A stretch of DNA of 64,000 bases. Origin: Schizochytrium sp. CCTCC M209059. Lineage: Eukaryota; Sar; Bigyra; Thraustochytrida; Thraustochytriidae. Position 1 is the first letter of the stretch; every line of letters starts with the position of its first letter. A program made the translations under genes and the position numbers. Positions 28,520-38,760 of this stretch are shown piece after piece. The notes under the pieces were generated by a model. It was not told the origin of the DNA. It searched no databases and saw only the letters and a list, made by a program, of their open reading frames with translations. Location: contig KN805380.1 in the NCBI GenBank assembly GCA_000818945.1, forward strand, positions 327,112-391,111, written 5' to 3'.

Positions 28520-29235
28520 GCTGCCGCGCGCGCACGCGGCCGCCCCGCTCCCGCCCCCGCTCCCGCGCGCCGCCGTCGCCGCGCTCCGCGTCCCGCGCCG
28601 CCTCGTTGCCGCTCTGCTCCGCTCTGCTCCGCTCTGCTCTGCTCCGCTCCGCGCTCGCTCGCCGCGCCTCGTCTTTGCATTTGGTTACAGGCCCCCATTT
28701 CGAGGTTTTAGTTACTTCTTCACATGCCCTTCCCCGCGGCCGAGCCCGCCGCGCCGCACCAGCGCGAGGCCGCGGCCGAGAACGCGCTCCTCGAGGGCGA
28801 GCACGGCAATCTCCGCAAACTCGACCTCGATAGACTCGGCCTCGACGAACTCGAGATCGAGCACGCGCATAAGGCGCATGCGCATAACTTGAAGGAGCAT
28901 GAAGAGGAGGGACCGGGGCGTTCGCGCGCGTTCTTCGAGGCGGCGCAAGCTGGGGGGAAGGGGGCGCGCGTCTTTCCCGCTTCGAGACCGCGACGATGGA
29001 ATGATGGATCGATCGATCGATCGATCGAGCTCGAGCAGACGCGCAACCACGGCGCAGCCGAGCGGGCGGGTCGGCCGCGGCGGGCAGCAGCCCTGGAGAG
29101 GCCGCGTCGCGCGGCGGCGCGCGGCGGGGGCGAGCGGAGGCCAGGGCCTGGACGGAGATTGAGCGCGCGGTGGCGTTCGTTCATCGGACAGAGAGCAGGC
29201 AGCCAGGCAGCCGGGCCACGCGAGCGAGCGAGGGC

Positions 29236-29277
<42 letters not shown>

Positions 29278-29318
29278 TGGGGATCTGCACGTAGCCGGAG
29301 ACGCGGGAGCGAGAAGAG
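28520..29318. other. Divergent promoter region with simple repeats
   Basis: About 800 bp of GC-rich DNA. It contains TCTGCTCCGC-type repeats beside the RBM22 start (28612-28660), (GATC)n at about 29006-29031 and (GCGT)n at about 29240-29277. Frames on both strands have no stop for long stretches because of composition; none resembles a protein. Confidence 0.5.
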
Positions 29319-30740
29319 ATGCTTGCGGGCACCTGGTGGAAGATGCGATCGCGCATTCGAAAGGCCCAAGGCCAGATTCTGGGACGGTCGTACGCGGGCG
29401 GCAAGCGCATCAGCGCCTTCGCAGACGAAGATGCCGCCGCGGCAGATGTAAACATGCGCATGCTCACCTGTATCGCGTTCTCGCTCTTTGCAGTCTGCCT
29501 CTCCATCCTGTACTTGGGCACCCAGATGCTGCATCTCTCGCTCTGGAGATGGACCCGGTACTGTGACTCGAGCAAGATTACCGGAACCTGGGTCGACCCG
29601 GTTCCCGAGTTTCCTGCGTACAGGTACATGTACAATATCGATGAGAGCGACTCGTGCTCGTACGAGTACATTATTGGTCTGGAGCGTCTGACGCGCAAAA
29701 TTCCAAGCGACTTGCGCATCGAAGTCTGGGGCGACAAGTCCCAGCTCCATCTCACAAGCGCGCTCATGTGCTGGCTGAGCGGGCGTGTCCCGTGGCAACC
29801 CGAAGCCGCGCTTCCTTACCTCCCAGCGCCTCTTAACTCTGGGAAAACAGGTACTTCTTTCACCTGGACTGACGGCGAGAAATGTTTTGCTGGGGCGCCC
29901 GTGCCAGATGTCGAGGCATGTCGGCGCGCAAAGACGGCTCGCGCACGCCAGGAATGCTACTTTTCGCAGCTCCAATTTTCATGGAGCCTTCCTGCAACTG
30001 ATATTCTTGAGAATCCGCTTTTAGGAAGGGCGCATCGCGTGTTCAGTTCTGCTTCCCCTCCTCCTGCCAATGACCCAGCTGGATCTGCCGCGGAGTCGCA
30101 GTCGCCGGGCATGGCAGATGACAACACCGACACGGAGTCGTCCGAATCGTCTTTACGGAGAAGAAAGTGGATTTCGCCTTCAATCAAATTTCGATGGGCT
30201 CGCTCGATGGACCAAATGATGCAACGCGCCAACGCTCTTATCAGCGCAGCTGAATTCAAAAAGACGCGCGCACGTCTCTCCAAGGCATCACTTTCTGAGG
30301 CAAATGTAGTCAACGCTGTCTTAGAGGATACTAGCCTATTGTCCATCCCGAATGTTCTCGTCATTTCCGCCGATCTCTTACAAGCGCCTCGCAAGGGTGT
30401 ACAATTCGGGCAGGACCTGCTCAAAGACCTCACTGCCTTCTTTAAGACGTTGGCGCTCAACCATGATGTACTGCGGCGCATCAAGATCATCTTTCTTGAG
30501 CCCAGTTTACCACCCTCCATGCTCTCTGCGCAATCGAGGAAAGGGTCCGCAGAAGAGATTGAAGCCCTTCAGGATCGTGTCGTCGAGCTCGCCGTGAGTT
30601 TTGGGGTTCCGATCATCCGTACGAACCACCTTGTGTACTCGTCGTCGGATGTAATCACAGAAACTGACGAGGCCTTGCCTGGCCTGAGTCATCATCGCGC
30701 CCAGCTTGTGCTCAACTTTGTCAAGCACCTTCGCACCTGA
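29319..30740 (+). CDS. Type II membrane protein with SGNH/PC-esterase-like domain
   Basis: 473 residues. A basic head of about 45 residues precedes one transmembrane helix (about 47-68), so the bulk faces the Golgi or ER lumen or the outside. After the helix the sequence runs GTWVDP, then EVWGDKSQLHLTSALMCWL (about 130-150), and near the end TDEALPGLSHHRAQLVLNFV. That order recalls PC-esterase/TBL-type SGNH proteins, with a GDS block near the start and a D-x-x-H block near the end. Here the nucleophile Ser of GDS is Lys, so an active esterase is doubtful. Residues about 250-330 are a Ser/Asp-rich insert. Assignment is tentative. Confidence 0.65.
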   Translation: MLAGTWWKMRSRIRKAQGQILGRSYAGGKRISAFADEDAAAADVNMRMLTCIAFSLFAVCLSILYLGTQMLHLSLWRWTRYCDSSKITGTWVDPVPEFPAYRYMYNIDESDSCSYEYIIGLERLTRKIPSDLRIEVWGDKSQLHLTSALMCWLSGRVPWQPEAALPYLPAPLNSGKTGTSFTWTDGEKCFAGAPVPDVEACRRAKTARARQECYFSQLQFSWSLPATDILENPLLGRAHRVFSSASPPPANDPAGSAAESQSPGMADDNTDTESSESSLRRRKWISPSIKFRWARSMDQMMQRANALISAAEFKKTRARLSKASLSEANVVNAVLEDTSLLSIPNVLVISADLLQAPRKGVQFGQDLLKDLTAFFKTLALNHDVLRRIKIIFLEPSLPPSMLSAQSRKGSAEEIEALQDRVVELAVSFGVPIIRTNHLVYSSSDVITETDEALPGLSHHRAQLVLNFVKHLRT

Positions 30741-31101
30741 ACACTCTGACCGAGACAATTTGAATATTGATCCTTTATTGCTTGCTTCTCTTTGTTGCAA
30801 CGTCCGAAAAACCTCTTTATAACACGTTGTCTTGGTCCGCCGTCGCCGTTCTGAGGCCGCAAACATTCTCAGCTTTGAAGATAATACTAAAGAAGAAAAA
30901 CCATTGGACTGATCTACAAATGGGGTCGCGATGCACCGCGTCGTTATTCACGTAAACAACAACAACAACAACAACAACAAGGGTCCGTCCTCCTTGAAGA
31001 AATAATGTGTATCCTCAAGTCTAACCAAGTCGCCAGCTTCGGACCAAAACAAAATAGTCCCCGGTTGTCTTCAATGCGTCCTTTTCCGAAATTTCCTCCG
31101 G
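30741..31101. other. Intergenic region with (AAC)n
   Basis: (CAA)n triplets at about 30954-30981. From 31006 onward the frame of the next gene is already open but contains no ATG, so the last 95 bp may be coding or intron end. Confidence 0.5.
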
Positions 31102-34100
31102 TTGACTGCGAGAAGCGGCCTAAAAAATCAACTCCGAGGTCGTAACGTAACGCCTCTTTTCACCCCCGATGAAGGGAGAAGCTTTGAGCGGGGAAGGGGG
31201 AGGGGGGGCAACAAGAATAACTTGTTTGCTGGCAACGCGTCGCGAGCAGAGAAAGTCCAGGGCTTTGGGGCGACGGCATTAAGGAGTGGTCATCCGGGAT
31301 CGAGCATGAGCCTCTCCGGTGGGCTGGTGCCCCTCGGAGGTGGCAGCAAACCCTCTGCGTCTAGGTCGCAATTCTCGTACGGGTTCGAGAGCGATGACGA
31401 TGACGATGATGTTGCTGATGCTGCAAGCGTCTCTCTTGGGCTACGCGCTGGCGGCCAGGACGCAAGGAAGCCGGGTCATCAAGATTTAGGAAGCGACAGC
31501 GAGGATGACTGGGACGCCGATATGGACGAGGTCAATGAAATCAAGGCCAAGCTCGACGACTCTGACGCTCAAGAGCATTACGAACCGACGTTTTCGATGC
31601 GCGAAACATCAAAGCAGAGGTCGGCCGCGAATATGGCAGCCCTCGACGAACTCTTCATGGATGATTTCGGAGACGCAGCGCCAAGTGCAGGTCAAGATCG
31701 GCAAACGAAGTCCCCCCCAACGTCGACGACAGCCTTTGCGAAAAGTTTTGCACATGGGTCCTCCCCGGTAAAAAAAAGTAAACCTGTAGCGAGCAAACGC
31801 GTCTCGTTTCAGTCATCGCCAGAATTCTCACGTTCGCCCCAGGAAGCAAGCCCTTTGCAGGCACCCCAAAGTTTTGGCAGGTATGCTGCTAAAAAAGACG
31901 ACAATGACGACGACGAAGAAGTAGACTATGATGATGATGATGACTTTGGCCCAGCTACAGACTCTGAAAACGAGGGCAATGATGACTTTTCACGTTCGCT
32001 TCGTACAGAGCGCCAGCATGGCAGCAAACCCTCGCTTCGACGAGAACATCAAGAGGCACATGTAAATGGTTCCCAGCCACGCTCATCGATGAGGAAAAAT
32101 CTCAAAGGGAGCTCGTATACATTTGGCCAGAAGAATTTGCATGGAATGAGCGATGACGATGAAGATGACGATGACGATGACAATGACCACATTGACGATG
32201 ACATGCATGACAACATTGACAACGACATGAGTGACATTCGTGAGCAGTCCCAGGGACGAGCCGCACGATCCGCGCAAGATAGTAAGACGAATCGACCATC
32301 GCTTGCTAAGGGCGTCGACGAGTGGACTGCGAACTCAAAGTCCAAAGAACTTCTAGGTACCAAAACCGTCAACGCAGCTGGCTCTCCCTCTATTGGTGGT
32401 AATCACATTGTCAAAGAAGAGGACGAAGAGGAGCACAAGGATGATTTAGAAGACAGCTGGGGCTTGGACGCTCTCGATGATCTCATGCCAGAAGATACAG
32501 ACGAAGCTGCTGCAGCAGTCAAGGCTAAATCGCCATCGCCTGTGAAGAAAGCAAATTCACCTATGATGTCATCGAGGAAAAGCGCCTCTGCCAAGGACCC
32601 TGAGCCCAAGTTAAAGGAGGGGTACGCCTTTACCTTTGGGAGAAAGGAGAGGCGATCGCTTCCTACCGCATCGACACAGCCAAAACCTGCTTTGGAAAAC
32701 GCAAGGCGCGATCGCATGGAACCGGAAAAGAAGCCAACAAGCAACGCTGCACCAAGTGCAATGCGAAAAACACACATGGTAACATTCTCCGACTCGAGTG
32801 ATGACGAGGACCTGGCGATATCGCGCGGTCCACGTCGACCACGACCTTGGAAAGGCCTCGCGGCAATCTCGTCGACAGACGACGAGCAAGTCACTACGTC
32901 TACGGCACGGGAAGCAATTGGAAAGGATGAAATCGAAAAGCTATCCACGCAAAAGGAGAAGCCTTTCTCACCGGTCCCACCGACGCCACCCATACAAAGT
33001 ACGCTATCCGAACTTGCAGGCAAGCAAAACGACGTGGAGCAGAAATCAGATCAATCCCGAGCACAAACACAAGCAGTAACATACGCACAGGCAGCAGAAA
33101 GTCCCCACGCCGAAAATACCGCAAGCTCGAAGGCAATTTCTGCTCCTGTCGTTGATGTGTCCGCCCTCGTGAGCGAGATTCGCAAGGAACTTGGCGCCGT
33201 TCACGCTGAGCAAGTCAAAGAATTGCAGAGCAAGATTGAGGAACTTTCAGCATCGCTCACAGCGGAGCGTGAGCTGCGCACTGCGGAAGAGCTCAAAGCC
33301 AAGGCCCGCATTTGCGAACTCGAAGCGTTCTCGGTGCGGGAGCAGCAGGCGCGAGAACGGGCGGAATCCTCGCTTGCGAGTACAAAGGCGGATCACGAGG
33401 CAAGCATGCTGGCGATTTCTCGTGCACATGAAGAGTCCCTCGCAGCGCTGCGCAAGTCTGCTTCTTCAGCCGCCCAGATTGATGAGCTCGCGGGTGCTGT
33501 GGGAAAGGCCACCGAAGACTTACGGGCGGTGGAGCTGGTTGTTGCACAGCGACACGACGAAAGCGAAAAAGCCCGCGCCGCGCAACTCGGGTGTCGCGAA
33601 AGACTCGTTGAAGAAGTGGAAACCAAGGCGCGCGAGCAGCTTGAACGAGCGAGCGATGAGGCTCGGAAATTGCAAGCGCTCTACGGGGCCATGCAAGAAA
33701 CCAATCAACTTGTTCGCAGACAGTGCGAGGAGGATCGGACGAGACTAGGCGCCGAACACGCTCGTCTCGAAGCCTTGCAGCTGACCCTTAAAGTGGAGTC
33801 TGAGACGCTTCGCAACGACGCAATGGACGCCCGCGCGCGTTTGCGTGAAGAGCGCGCAGCGTGGGAGACTGAACGGCAGGAATGGCGCAACGAATCGCAT
33901 CGCAAAGAGACTGCTCTGGAGGCAGAGCGACACGCACTGGAGGTAGCCCGACGAGCTTTTCGAAGTGAGCGGTCATCAAGCTTGCGCGAGGCAGAAGCTG
34001 CTCTTGCTCGAGTTCGCGAGGAAGAGCGTCTGTTGCGTGAATCTCGCGAAGCCCAGGCCAAAACGCGTGTCTCGCTCGAGGAACAAAAGGCTGCTGTAAC

Positions 34101-34512
34101 GCGGGAACGCGAAGCGATCGATCTTGAGCGCGAGAAAAATGAGCGCGAGTCCCAACGCCTGAGGGAAGAGGCGGATGCGACGCAACGAGCACTCGAAGAT
34201 CTTCGGGAAGCGCAAAGGGGCCGCGACGAAACCAAACAGCTTTGTGCTCGCATGGAACATTCGCGTTCAGAAATGTCGCGCGAGGCGGCGCAGCTCGAGA
34301 AGCGCAAGCGCGAGCTGATCGCGGAGCAATGCCGCCAACAGCAACTCCGTCTACGCGTGACCGAGGAACGCTCCCAGGTTTACAAGAAACAAGCCGAGGC
34401 GATGCGCGAAGCAAGTGCTGCACGGGCGCTCCGTCGGTCGCTCACGGTGAATGCGGCATTGCATTATGGTTCTAGCTCTTCGGAAAATACCTACACGGCC
34501 AACTATTTGTGA
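31102..34512 (+). CDS. Large acidic/coiled-coil protein, possibly FBF1-like (transition fibre)
   Basis: About 1136 residues. The first 650 are low-complexity: acidic Asp/Glu patches, Ser and Lys, and two short W/F motifs (ELFMDDFGD, DSWGLDALDDL). From about 670 to 1110 it is one long coiled coil rich in Arg, Glu, Ala and Leu. An acidic disordered half followed by this kind of Arg/Glu coiled coil resembles FBF1, a ciliary transition-fibre protein; the match is architectural, so the symbol is withheld. The start is unresolved: the frame is open from 31006, begins at a TTG here, and the first in-frame ATG is 31306. A CTAAC at 31021 followed by CAG at 31034-31036 could end an intron, with a first exon further upstream. 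Confidence 0.7.
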   Translation: MTARSGLKNQLRGRNVTPLFTPDEGRSFERGRGRGGNKNNLFAGNASRAEKVQGFGATALRSGHPGSSMSLSGGLVPLGGGSKPSASRSQFSYGFESDDDDDDVADAASVSLGLRAGGQDARKPGHQDLGSDSEDDWDADMDEVNEIKAKLDDSDAQEHYEPTFSMRETSKQRSAANMAALDELFMDDFGDAAPSAGQDRQTKSPPTSTTAFAKSFAHGSSPVKKSKPVASKRVSFQSSPEFSRSPQEASPLQAPQSFGRYAAKKDDNDDDEEVDYDDDDDFGPATDSENEGNDDFSRSLRTERQHGSKPSLRREHQEAHVNGSQPRSSMRKNLKGSSYTFGQKNLHGMSDDDEDDDDDDNDHIDDDMHDNIDNDMSDIREQSQGRAARSAQDSKTNRPSLAKGVDEWTANSKSKELLGTKTVNAAGSPSIGGNHIVKEEDEEEHKDDLEDSWGLDALDDLMPEDTDEAAAAVKAKSPSPVKKANSPMMSSRKSASAKDPEPKLKEGYAFTFGRKERRSLPTASTQPKPALENARRDRMEPEKKPTSNAAPSAMRKTHMVTFSDSSDDEDLAISRGPRRPRPWKGLAAISSTDDEQVTTSTAREAIGKDEIEKLSTQKEKPFSPVPPTPPIQSTLSELAGKQNDVEQKSDQSRAQTQAVTYAQAAESPHAENTASSKAISAPVVDVSALVSEIRKELGAVHAEQVKELQSKIEELSASLTAERELRTAEELKAKARICELEAFSVREQQARERAESSLASTKADHEASMLAISRAHEESLAALRKSASSAAQIDELAGAVGKATEDLRAVELVVAQRHDESEKARAAQLGCRERLVEEVETKAREQLERASDEARKLQALYGAMQETNQLVRRQCEEDRTRLGAEHARLEALQLTLKVESETLRNDAMDARARLREERAAWETERQEWRNESHRKETALEAERHALEVARRAFRSERSSSLREAEAALARVREEERLLRESREAQAKTRVSLEEQKAAVTREREAIDLEREKNERESQRLREEADATQRALEDLREAQRGRDETKQLCARMEHSRSEMSREAAQLEKRKRELIAEQCRQQQLRLRVTEERSQVYKKQAEAMREASAARALRRSLTVNAALHYGSSSSENTYTANYL

Positions 34513-34702
34513 TGCTGACGTTCAAGATCGAGTGGTCCAAGCGAGCGCTAGTTGTTGCGCAGCAAGCAACATTTATAGACAAAACTATGATTTCCTTTCT
34601 GGAAGGGCTGTAAGAATGATCAAAGACGACCTGCGACAGGGCTTCCGCGTGCAGCATCACAGACACGTACAACTAATTCTTGCTTCTTTGGCAATATCTT
34701 CT

Positions 34703-35281
34703 TTATCCAAGCCACTTGTGAAGGCAGGCGTCATTTGCGCAAATGAAGATCAAACTCATATCACTATCTTTGCCTCCGGAGCGATTCATCATCATACAGG
34801 CCTCCTTTCCCTTGCAATTGGGGCACCGTGTATTGAAGGTCCGCGGAAGCGTGGGATCGCGCGCCAGCTCCGTGTCGATGAGATCAAGCCGCATCGCTGC
34901 GTTTTTCTTCATTTTGTTAACGTAAATGTACGGGTTTTCAGCTTCAGCCTCGTAGTTACAGTTTTTGCAGTGCATGAAGAGCTTTCGTTCCTGAGGATTT
35001 TCCTTTGGATGCAGCATGTTTTGGCTGCACGTGGAGATTGCGCGTTAGTCGATATCCTTCTTCTGGGTCGTCTCTATATGAAATTGGCCGTCCAGAGTAA
35101 AACAATGCTTTGTATCTACATAATCACCACATCCATCGCGCCGGCCCATGCCACACCGCGTCTCGCCCCTTCACCATGAGCGCGAGAGTGCTGCGGCACA
35201 AGCGGCAGCCGCTGGCCAGGGTTTGCCATCTCAGACGTTCTCCTTCACCTACCATTCTGGACAAAAGTTAATGCTCGCCAT
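34703..35281 (-). CDS. RPB9: RNA polymerase II subunit RPB9, two exons
   Basis: Small zinc-ribbon subunit of RNA polymerase II involved in start-site choice, elongation and fidelity. The product is about 116 residues. Exon 1 is 35253-35281 and encodes MASINFCPE plus two bases of a Cys codon. Exon 2 is 34703-35024, starting with the third base, to give FCPECQNMLHPKEN, the expected first zinc ribbon. The second pair of that ribbon is CKNC. The C-terminal TFIIS-like ribbon shows CPNC and C-x4-C (ICANDAC), with the RPB9 linker DPTLPRT. The splice restores the canonical N terminus exactly, and without it the first two cysteines would be missing, so I am confident in the model. It overlaps no other gene. 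Confidence 0.95.
35025..35252 (-). other. Spliceosomal intron in RPB9 (phase 2)
   Basis: 228 bp. On the minus strand it begins GTAGGTGAAG and ends CTAACGCGCAATCTCCACG followed by TGCAG, with the CTAAC branch-like sequence about 20 nt before the acceptor. It interrupts the Cys codon of the first zinc ribbon. Confidence 0.92.
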
Positions 35282-35425
35282 CTTGAGGTCTCCGAAGCTC
35301 GCCGCCGCTGCCGCCGCCTCGGTCCGCGTGCCCGAGCCGTGCCGCCCCGCGCCGCCCCGCCCGCGCGCGCAACGCGCAGCCCTTCTCGTCCCTGCCTGCG
35401 TAGCGTCTTTGCCATCGCAAAGAAA

Positions 35426-35471
<46 letters not shown>

Positions 35472-35981
35472 AAAGAAAAGAAAAAAGAAAAATAAAAACG
35501 AAAAAAGATGAGGCGGCAGCTAGTACCCTAATCGAAGCACCCATTTTCCGACCTTGGCTCTTTTGATTGAAAGAGACCCATCTGCGTGTGGTCAAGGATA
35601 GGTCTCTTCCTGTGTCCGCCTCGGCTTGATGATGTTTGATTGTCAGACGGACACCTAGAAACGTGCAAGGGAAAGCGCAAAAACAAACCTGTAAACCCTC
35701 GTTTGGGCATCCTTGAGACTGCGATTGGCTGGTGGGTTGGTTGGCTGGACGATCCGCGTGAGGTCTGCTGCGGGCTTTGGGCGGAGGCAACGCTCAGCAG
35801 AGCGGACGCAACTCGAGTCGCAGGTCGGAGGCGCTCGCACCTGGCTCGAGTCTTGGCTTTTCCGGCCAAGCTTTCCTGCTTTCTCGGTTTCGCACGACGC
35901 TGGTCCGTCCTCAGTCGAGGTATTCCGGGGAGACGGACCAGCTGGCACAATCCAACCAAACCAAGAAAGGCGATAAGATAG
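35282..35981. other. Divergent intergenic region with (GAAA)n
   Basis: 700 bp between RPB9 and the hydrolase. A (GAAA)n tract spans about 35420-35500. The rest is moderately GC-rich DNA with no recognisable gene. Confidence 0.55.
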
Positions 35982-36914
35982 ATGATCATGGAGTCTGTGG
36001 CAGGAGCTAAGACGGCATGGATCGCGAGGCAAGTGGGCGCGAAAGGGTCCAAAGAACGTGGTACGCTTCTCGTGTTCACGCACGCAAATGGATTTTGCAA
36101 GGAAATGTGGCTTCCGATCTGGGACCTTTTGATCGAGCAGATCGACACGGAGCGCGCTCCGATTGATCTACTAAGCCTCGATCTGGCTGGACATGGAGAC
36201 TCGGGGCCGATCACAAAACCTTTAAACATCGAAGAGTTCGGTCGCAACGTGCTCGAGGCAATCGATACCTTTTGCGCCAGGACGCAGGCGAGCTACGACC
36301 GCATTGTGGGTGTTGGCCATTCGATTGGCGGATCATCTACGCTGAAAGCTCAGCTGCTACGACCTGTCTTCACGCGCGTGCTGCTCATGGAGCCCATCAT
36401 GTCACTGCCCGATGAGCAAGGAAGATTCTTTCGCAAAGATGAAAGCGACTTTGTCAAGTCGACCCTGCGAAGACGCAACCGATTCCCCGACCGCAAGACC
36501 GCAGCTGACAATTGGCGTGGAAAAGGAGCGTACAAGGGCTGGGCTCCAGGAATGCTAGAGCTCTTTGTGCAACATGCGATGCGTGAGACTGAAGATGGCT
36601 CCGTGGAGCTCAAATGCGAGCCAGCTTCCGAGGCTGAGGCCTATGCGGATAACAATCCGGTTCTTACAGAGCTGCATAAGGTAAGCTGCCCAGCGATTGT
36701 CATCGGCGGCTCCGAGAGCTGGCACATGCCCAAGGACAAAGTTGAGGCTTTCCACAAGCTATACCGATACCCTGGAGGCTTTGAGATTGTTCCAGGTGGT
36801 GATCACTTTTTGCCAATGGTGGATCCGGAGTTTTTTGCCAAACGCATTCTGGAGACTTTTTCCCTTCCTACCAAGGCCAGCACCCGTTTAGCGCCCAAAG
36901 TTGCGAGGCTGTGA
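35982..36914 (+). CDS. Alpha/beta hydrolase
   Basis: 310 residues with a standard alpha/beta-hydrolase layout. The oxyanion region is FTHANGFCKEMW (about 32-43), with LDLAGHGDSG at 67-76. The nucleophile elbow is VGHSIGGS with Ser114, and a late PGGDHFLPMVD supplies the catalytic His at about 275. No signal peptide or membrane span is seen, so it is probably cytosolic or peroxisomal; the C terminus (ARL) resembles a peroxisomal PTS1 (SKL/ARL type), which would fit a peroxisomal location. Substrate is unknown; epoxide hydrolase, esterase and haloperoxidase-like relatives share these motifs. The two adjacent ATGs at 35982 and 35988 are equally possible starts. Confidence 0.88.
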   Translation: MIMESVAGAKTAWIARQVGAKGSKERGTLLVFTHANGFCKEMWLPIWDLLIEQIDTERAPIDLLSLDLAGHGDSGPITKPLNIEEFGRNVLEAIDTFCARTQASYDRIVGVGHSIGGSSTLKAQLLRPVFTRVLLMEPIMSLPDEQGRFFRKDESDFVKSTLRRRNRFPDRKTAADNWRGKGAYKGWAPGMLELFVQHAMRETEDGSVELKCEPASEAEAYADNNPVLTELHKVSCPAIVIGGSESWHMPKDKVEAFHKLYRYPGGFEIVPGGDHFLPMVDPEFFAKRILETFSLPTKASTRLAPKVARL

Positions 36915-37200
36915 CTTTAAGGTTGTTCTATTCTTTCCTTTGAGCGGTGAGGTTTTCCTCTTTCGTGGCGGATGTCCTCGAGGACCGCATTCATGCGGGC
37001 TTTCTCTTTATCCAAAATGAGAAGAGGGGTCTGATCTGGTCTGGTCGATGACTTGCTTGTTCATGCTTGGCTCCACAACAATCGATCAAAACTTAAACAG
37101 GGCACTTCACGATCCCTTTTTGTGTAAAGCTTTCTCTTTTACTATTTTATGTGCTTCGATACACCAAGGTTTGTTCTGTTTGCGGTTTCGTTTCTTGTGA

Positions 37201-38760
37201 TCAGCGATATCTGGACGCAAAGGAGGAGACATCGGACCTGACCTTGGAGCCAAGCTCGGCAAAAAAGTCGGCGGCATTCGCGAGGTCCACAGACCCAGAC
37301 CCAGAACCAGATCCAGAACGTGTCGTGCCCTGGGCGTGCATAGAATTCATGGGATCTTGGGACTCGCGACCAAAATAAGCATCCGAAGAAATGCTGTTCG
37401 CGTTGGAGAACTTGCTGAGCTGCTGTTCGCGCTGCCGTCGCTCCTCAAGAGACTCATCGGTATCGCGAAAGAACTCGGACGATGAGATGCCCTTGGCATT
37501 CTTGAAGCGGTCGAGCGTGTCGCCTACCCTGTCGGCGGCAGCATTTGATGCGCCACCGGTGATACTGAAGCCACAACCGCCACCGCCACCGCCAGTGCTG
37601 CTGGTGATGGTGTTACCATTCGTCCTGAGAGCGGGCGCACTTGGCGCAGAGGGCGCGGCATTTGAGTATTTGGACTGTGGCTCGGCGGGAGCTTGAATGG
37701 AGGGCGCGAGAGGCTTTACAGGCTCCTTCATGAGATCGTCGATATCCTGTTTCGAGGCCGTTGCGCCGCCCGTCCTGGACACGCGCTGGGCTCCTAAACC
37801 GTTCTTCTTCTTGCGAGTTGTAGTAGGCCGCCGTTTCGTCAGAGCCGCAGCCTTTTTTTGTAGCGCGGAAGGGTCCGAGGCACCAGGCGCGCCAGATGGC
37901 GCGCTGGGTCCGTCGCCCGCCGAAGGCCCAAGCCGAAGGCCAGCCATGTCCTTGGGCTCGAGCTTAGGAACAGGAGGCTTCGCTACAGCTGCAACAGGCG
38001 CAGTGGTAGCGGCAGGAGTTGCTTGGGTTGCGGGCTCATCTGTGGTGCTTGACGAGGGCTCAAATTTGGGCGTGGGCTTCCGCTGGACGGGCGGAGGCGT
38101 CGTGGACGAGGCCGTAGTCGGCGTCTCCGGGGAAGTGGCATCCGGGGTTCGGGATCGGGGTGGCGGCGCCGATCCCGCGAGGTTTTGCGAAGGAGGCGAA
38201 GCCGTCGCAGCCGCGGCAACGGCTCCGCCGGGCACCGGCGTAGCACCGCGAGAAGGGGGCGGCGTGTTTTCGCGAATGAGATTGTCAAGACCCTTGTCGC
38301 CTCCGAGTTCCGAGGCCGAAAGCTTTTTCTTGGCGATGGCTTCGCCAGTGTGCAAGAGGTCCTCGAGATTCGCGGCGTTAACATCCTTGTAGAGCGCCTT
38401 GTGATATTTTTTGGCTGTGTTGGAGTGATACTTTTCCTCAAAGTCTTGCGAGCCCGAGGTGCGCCAGCCTTGTTGCTTGAAGAACTCCGTGGCTCGCCGG
38501 TTACCGCCGAGAAACATGGCAATGAGATGCTCGGGCTTCCAGGTGTCCATCTCGGCGCTGCGCACGTACGAGACGTGGGTGCCAAGGGACCGGTGGCGAC
38601 CTGAGCAGTCGAGGCAAATGAAGATGCCGTAGGTGGCGCTGCACCATCGGGGGTTCTTACTCGGGCAGTCAAAGCATTTTTTGTTCTCTGGACGCGTGCG
38701 AAGGCGCAGAAGCTGGTCCTTGCACGTCTTGGCGTCCACGTACCCTGCCGGCGAGCTCAT
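37201..38760 (-). CDS. ARF GTPase-activating protein, ArfGAP2/3 (Glo3) type
   Basis: 519 residues from the ATG at 38760; the frame runs upstream to 38955 without family resemblance. The N-terminal ArfGAP domain has the CxxC-x16-CxxC zinc finger (CFDC, CLDC) followed by SGRHRSLG, which carries the catalytic Arg finger, and WKPEHLIAMFLGGN. A long Pro/Ala/Thr-rich linker follows. The C terminus holds two copies of the Glo3 regulatory-motif pattern (GISSSEFFRDTDE and SISSDAYFGRES), which assigns it to the ArfGAP2/3-Glo3 subgroup that works on COPI vesicles at the Golgi. The sequence ends with an amphipathic DLANAADFFAELGSKV segment, probably for membrane binding. Confidence 0.93.
   Translation of the reverse strand: MSSPAGYVDAKTCKDQLLRLRTRPENKKCFDCPSKNPRWCSATYGIFICLDCSGRHRSLGTHVSYVRSAEMDTWKPEHLIAMFLGGNRRATEFFKQQGWRTSGSQDFEEKYHSNTAKKYHKALYKDVNAANLEDLLHTGEAIAKKKLSASELGGDKGLDNLIRENTPPPSRGATPVPGGAVAAAATASPPSQNLAGSAPPPRSRTPDATSPETPTTASSTTPPPVQRKPTPKFEPSSSTTDEPATQATPAATTAPVAAVAKPPVPKLEPKDMAGLRLGPSAGDGPSAPSGAPGASDPSALQKKAAALTKRRPTTTRKKKNGLGAQRVSRTGGATASKQDIDDLMKEPVKPLAPSIQAPAEPQSKYSNAAPSAPSAPALRTNGNTITSSTGGGGGGCGFSITGGASNAAADRVGDTLDRFKNAKGISSSEFFRDTDESLEERRQREQQLSKFSNANSISSDAYFGRESQDPMNSMHAQGTTRSGSGSGSGSVDLANAADFFAELGSKVRSDVSSFASRYR

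Noticed and set aside
28712..29767. 351-codon minus-strand frame opposite the type II membrane protein gene
   Set aside because: It runs antisense through the divergent promoter and into a better-supported gene, with biased composition.
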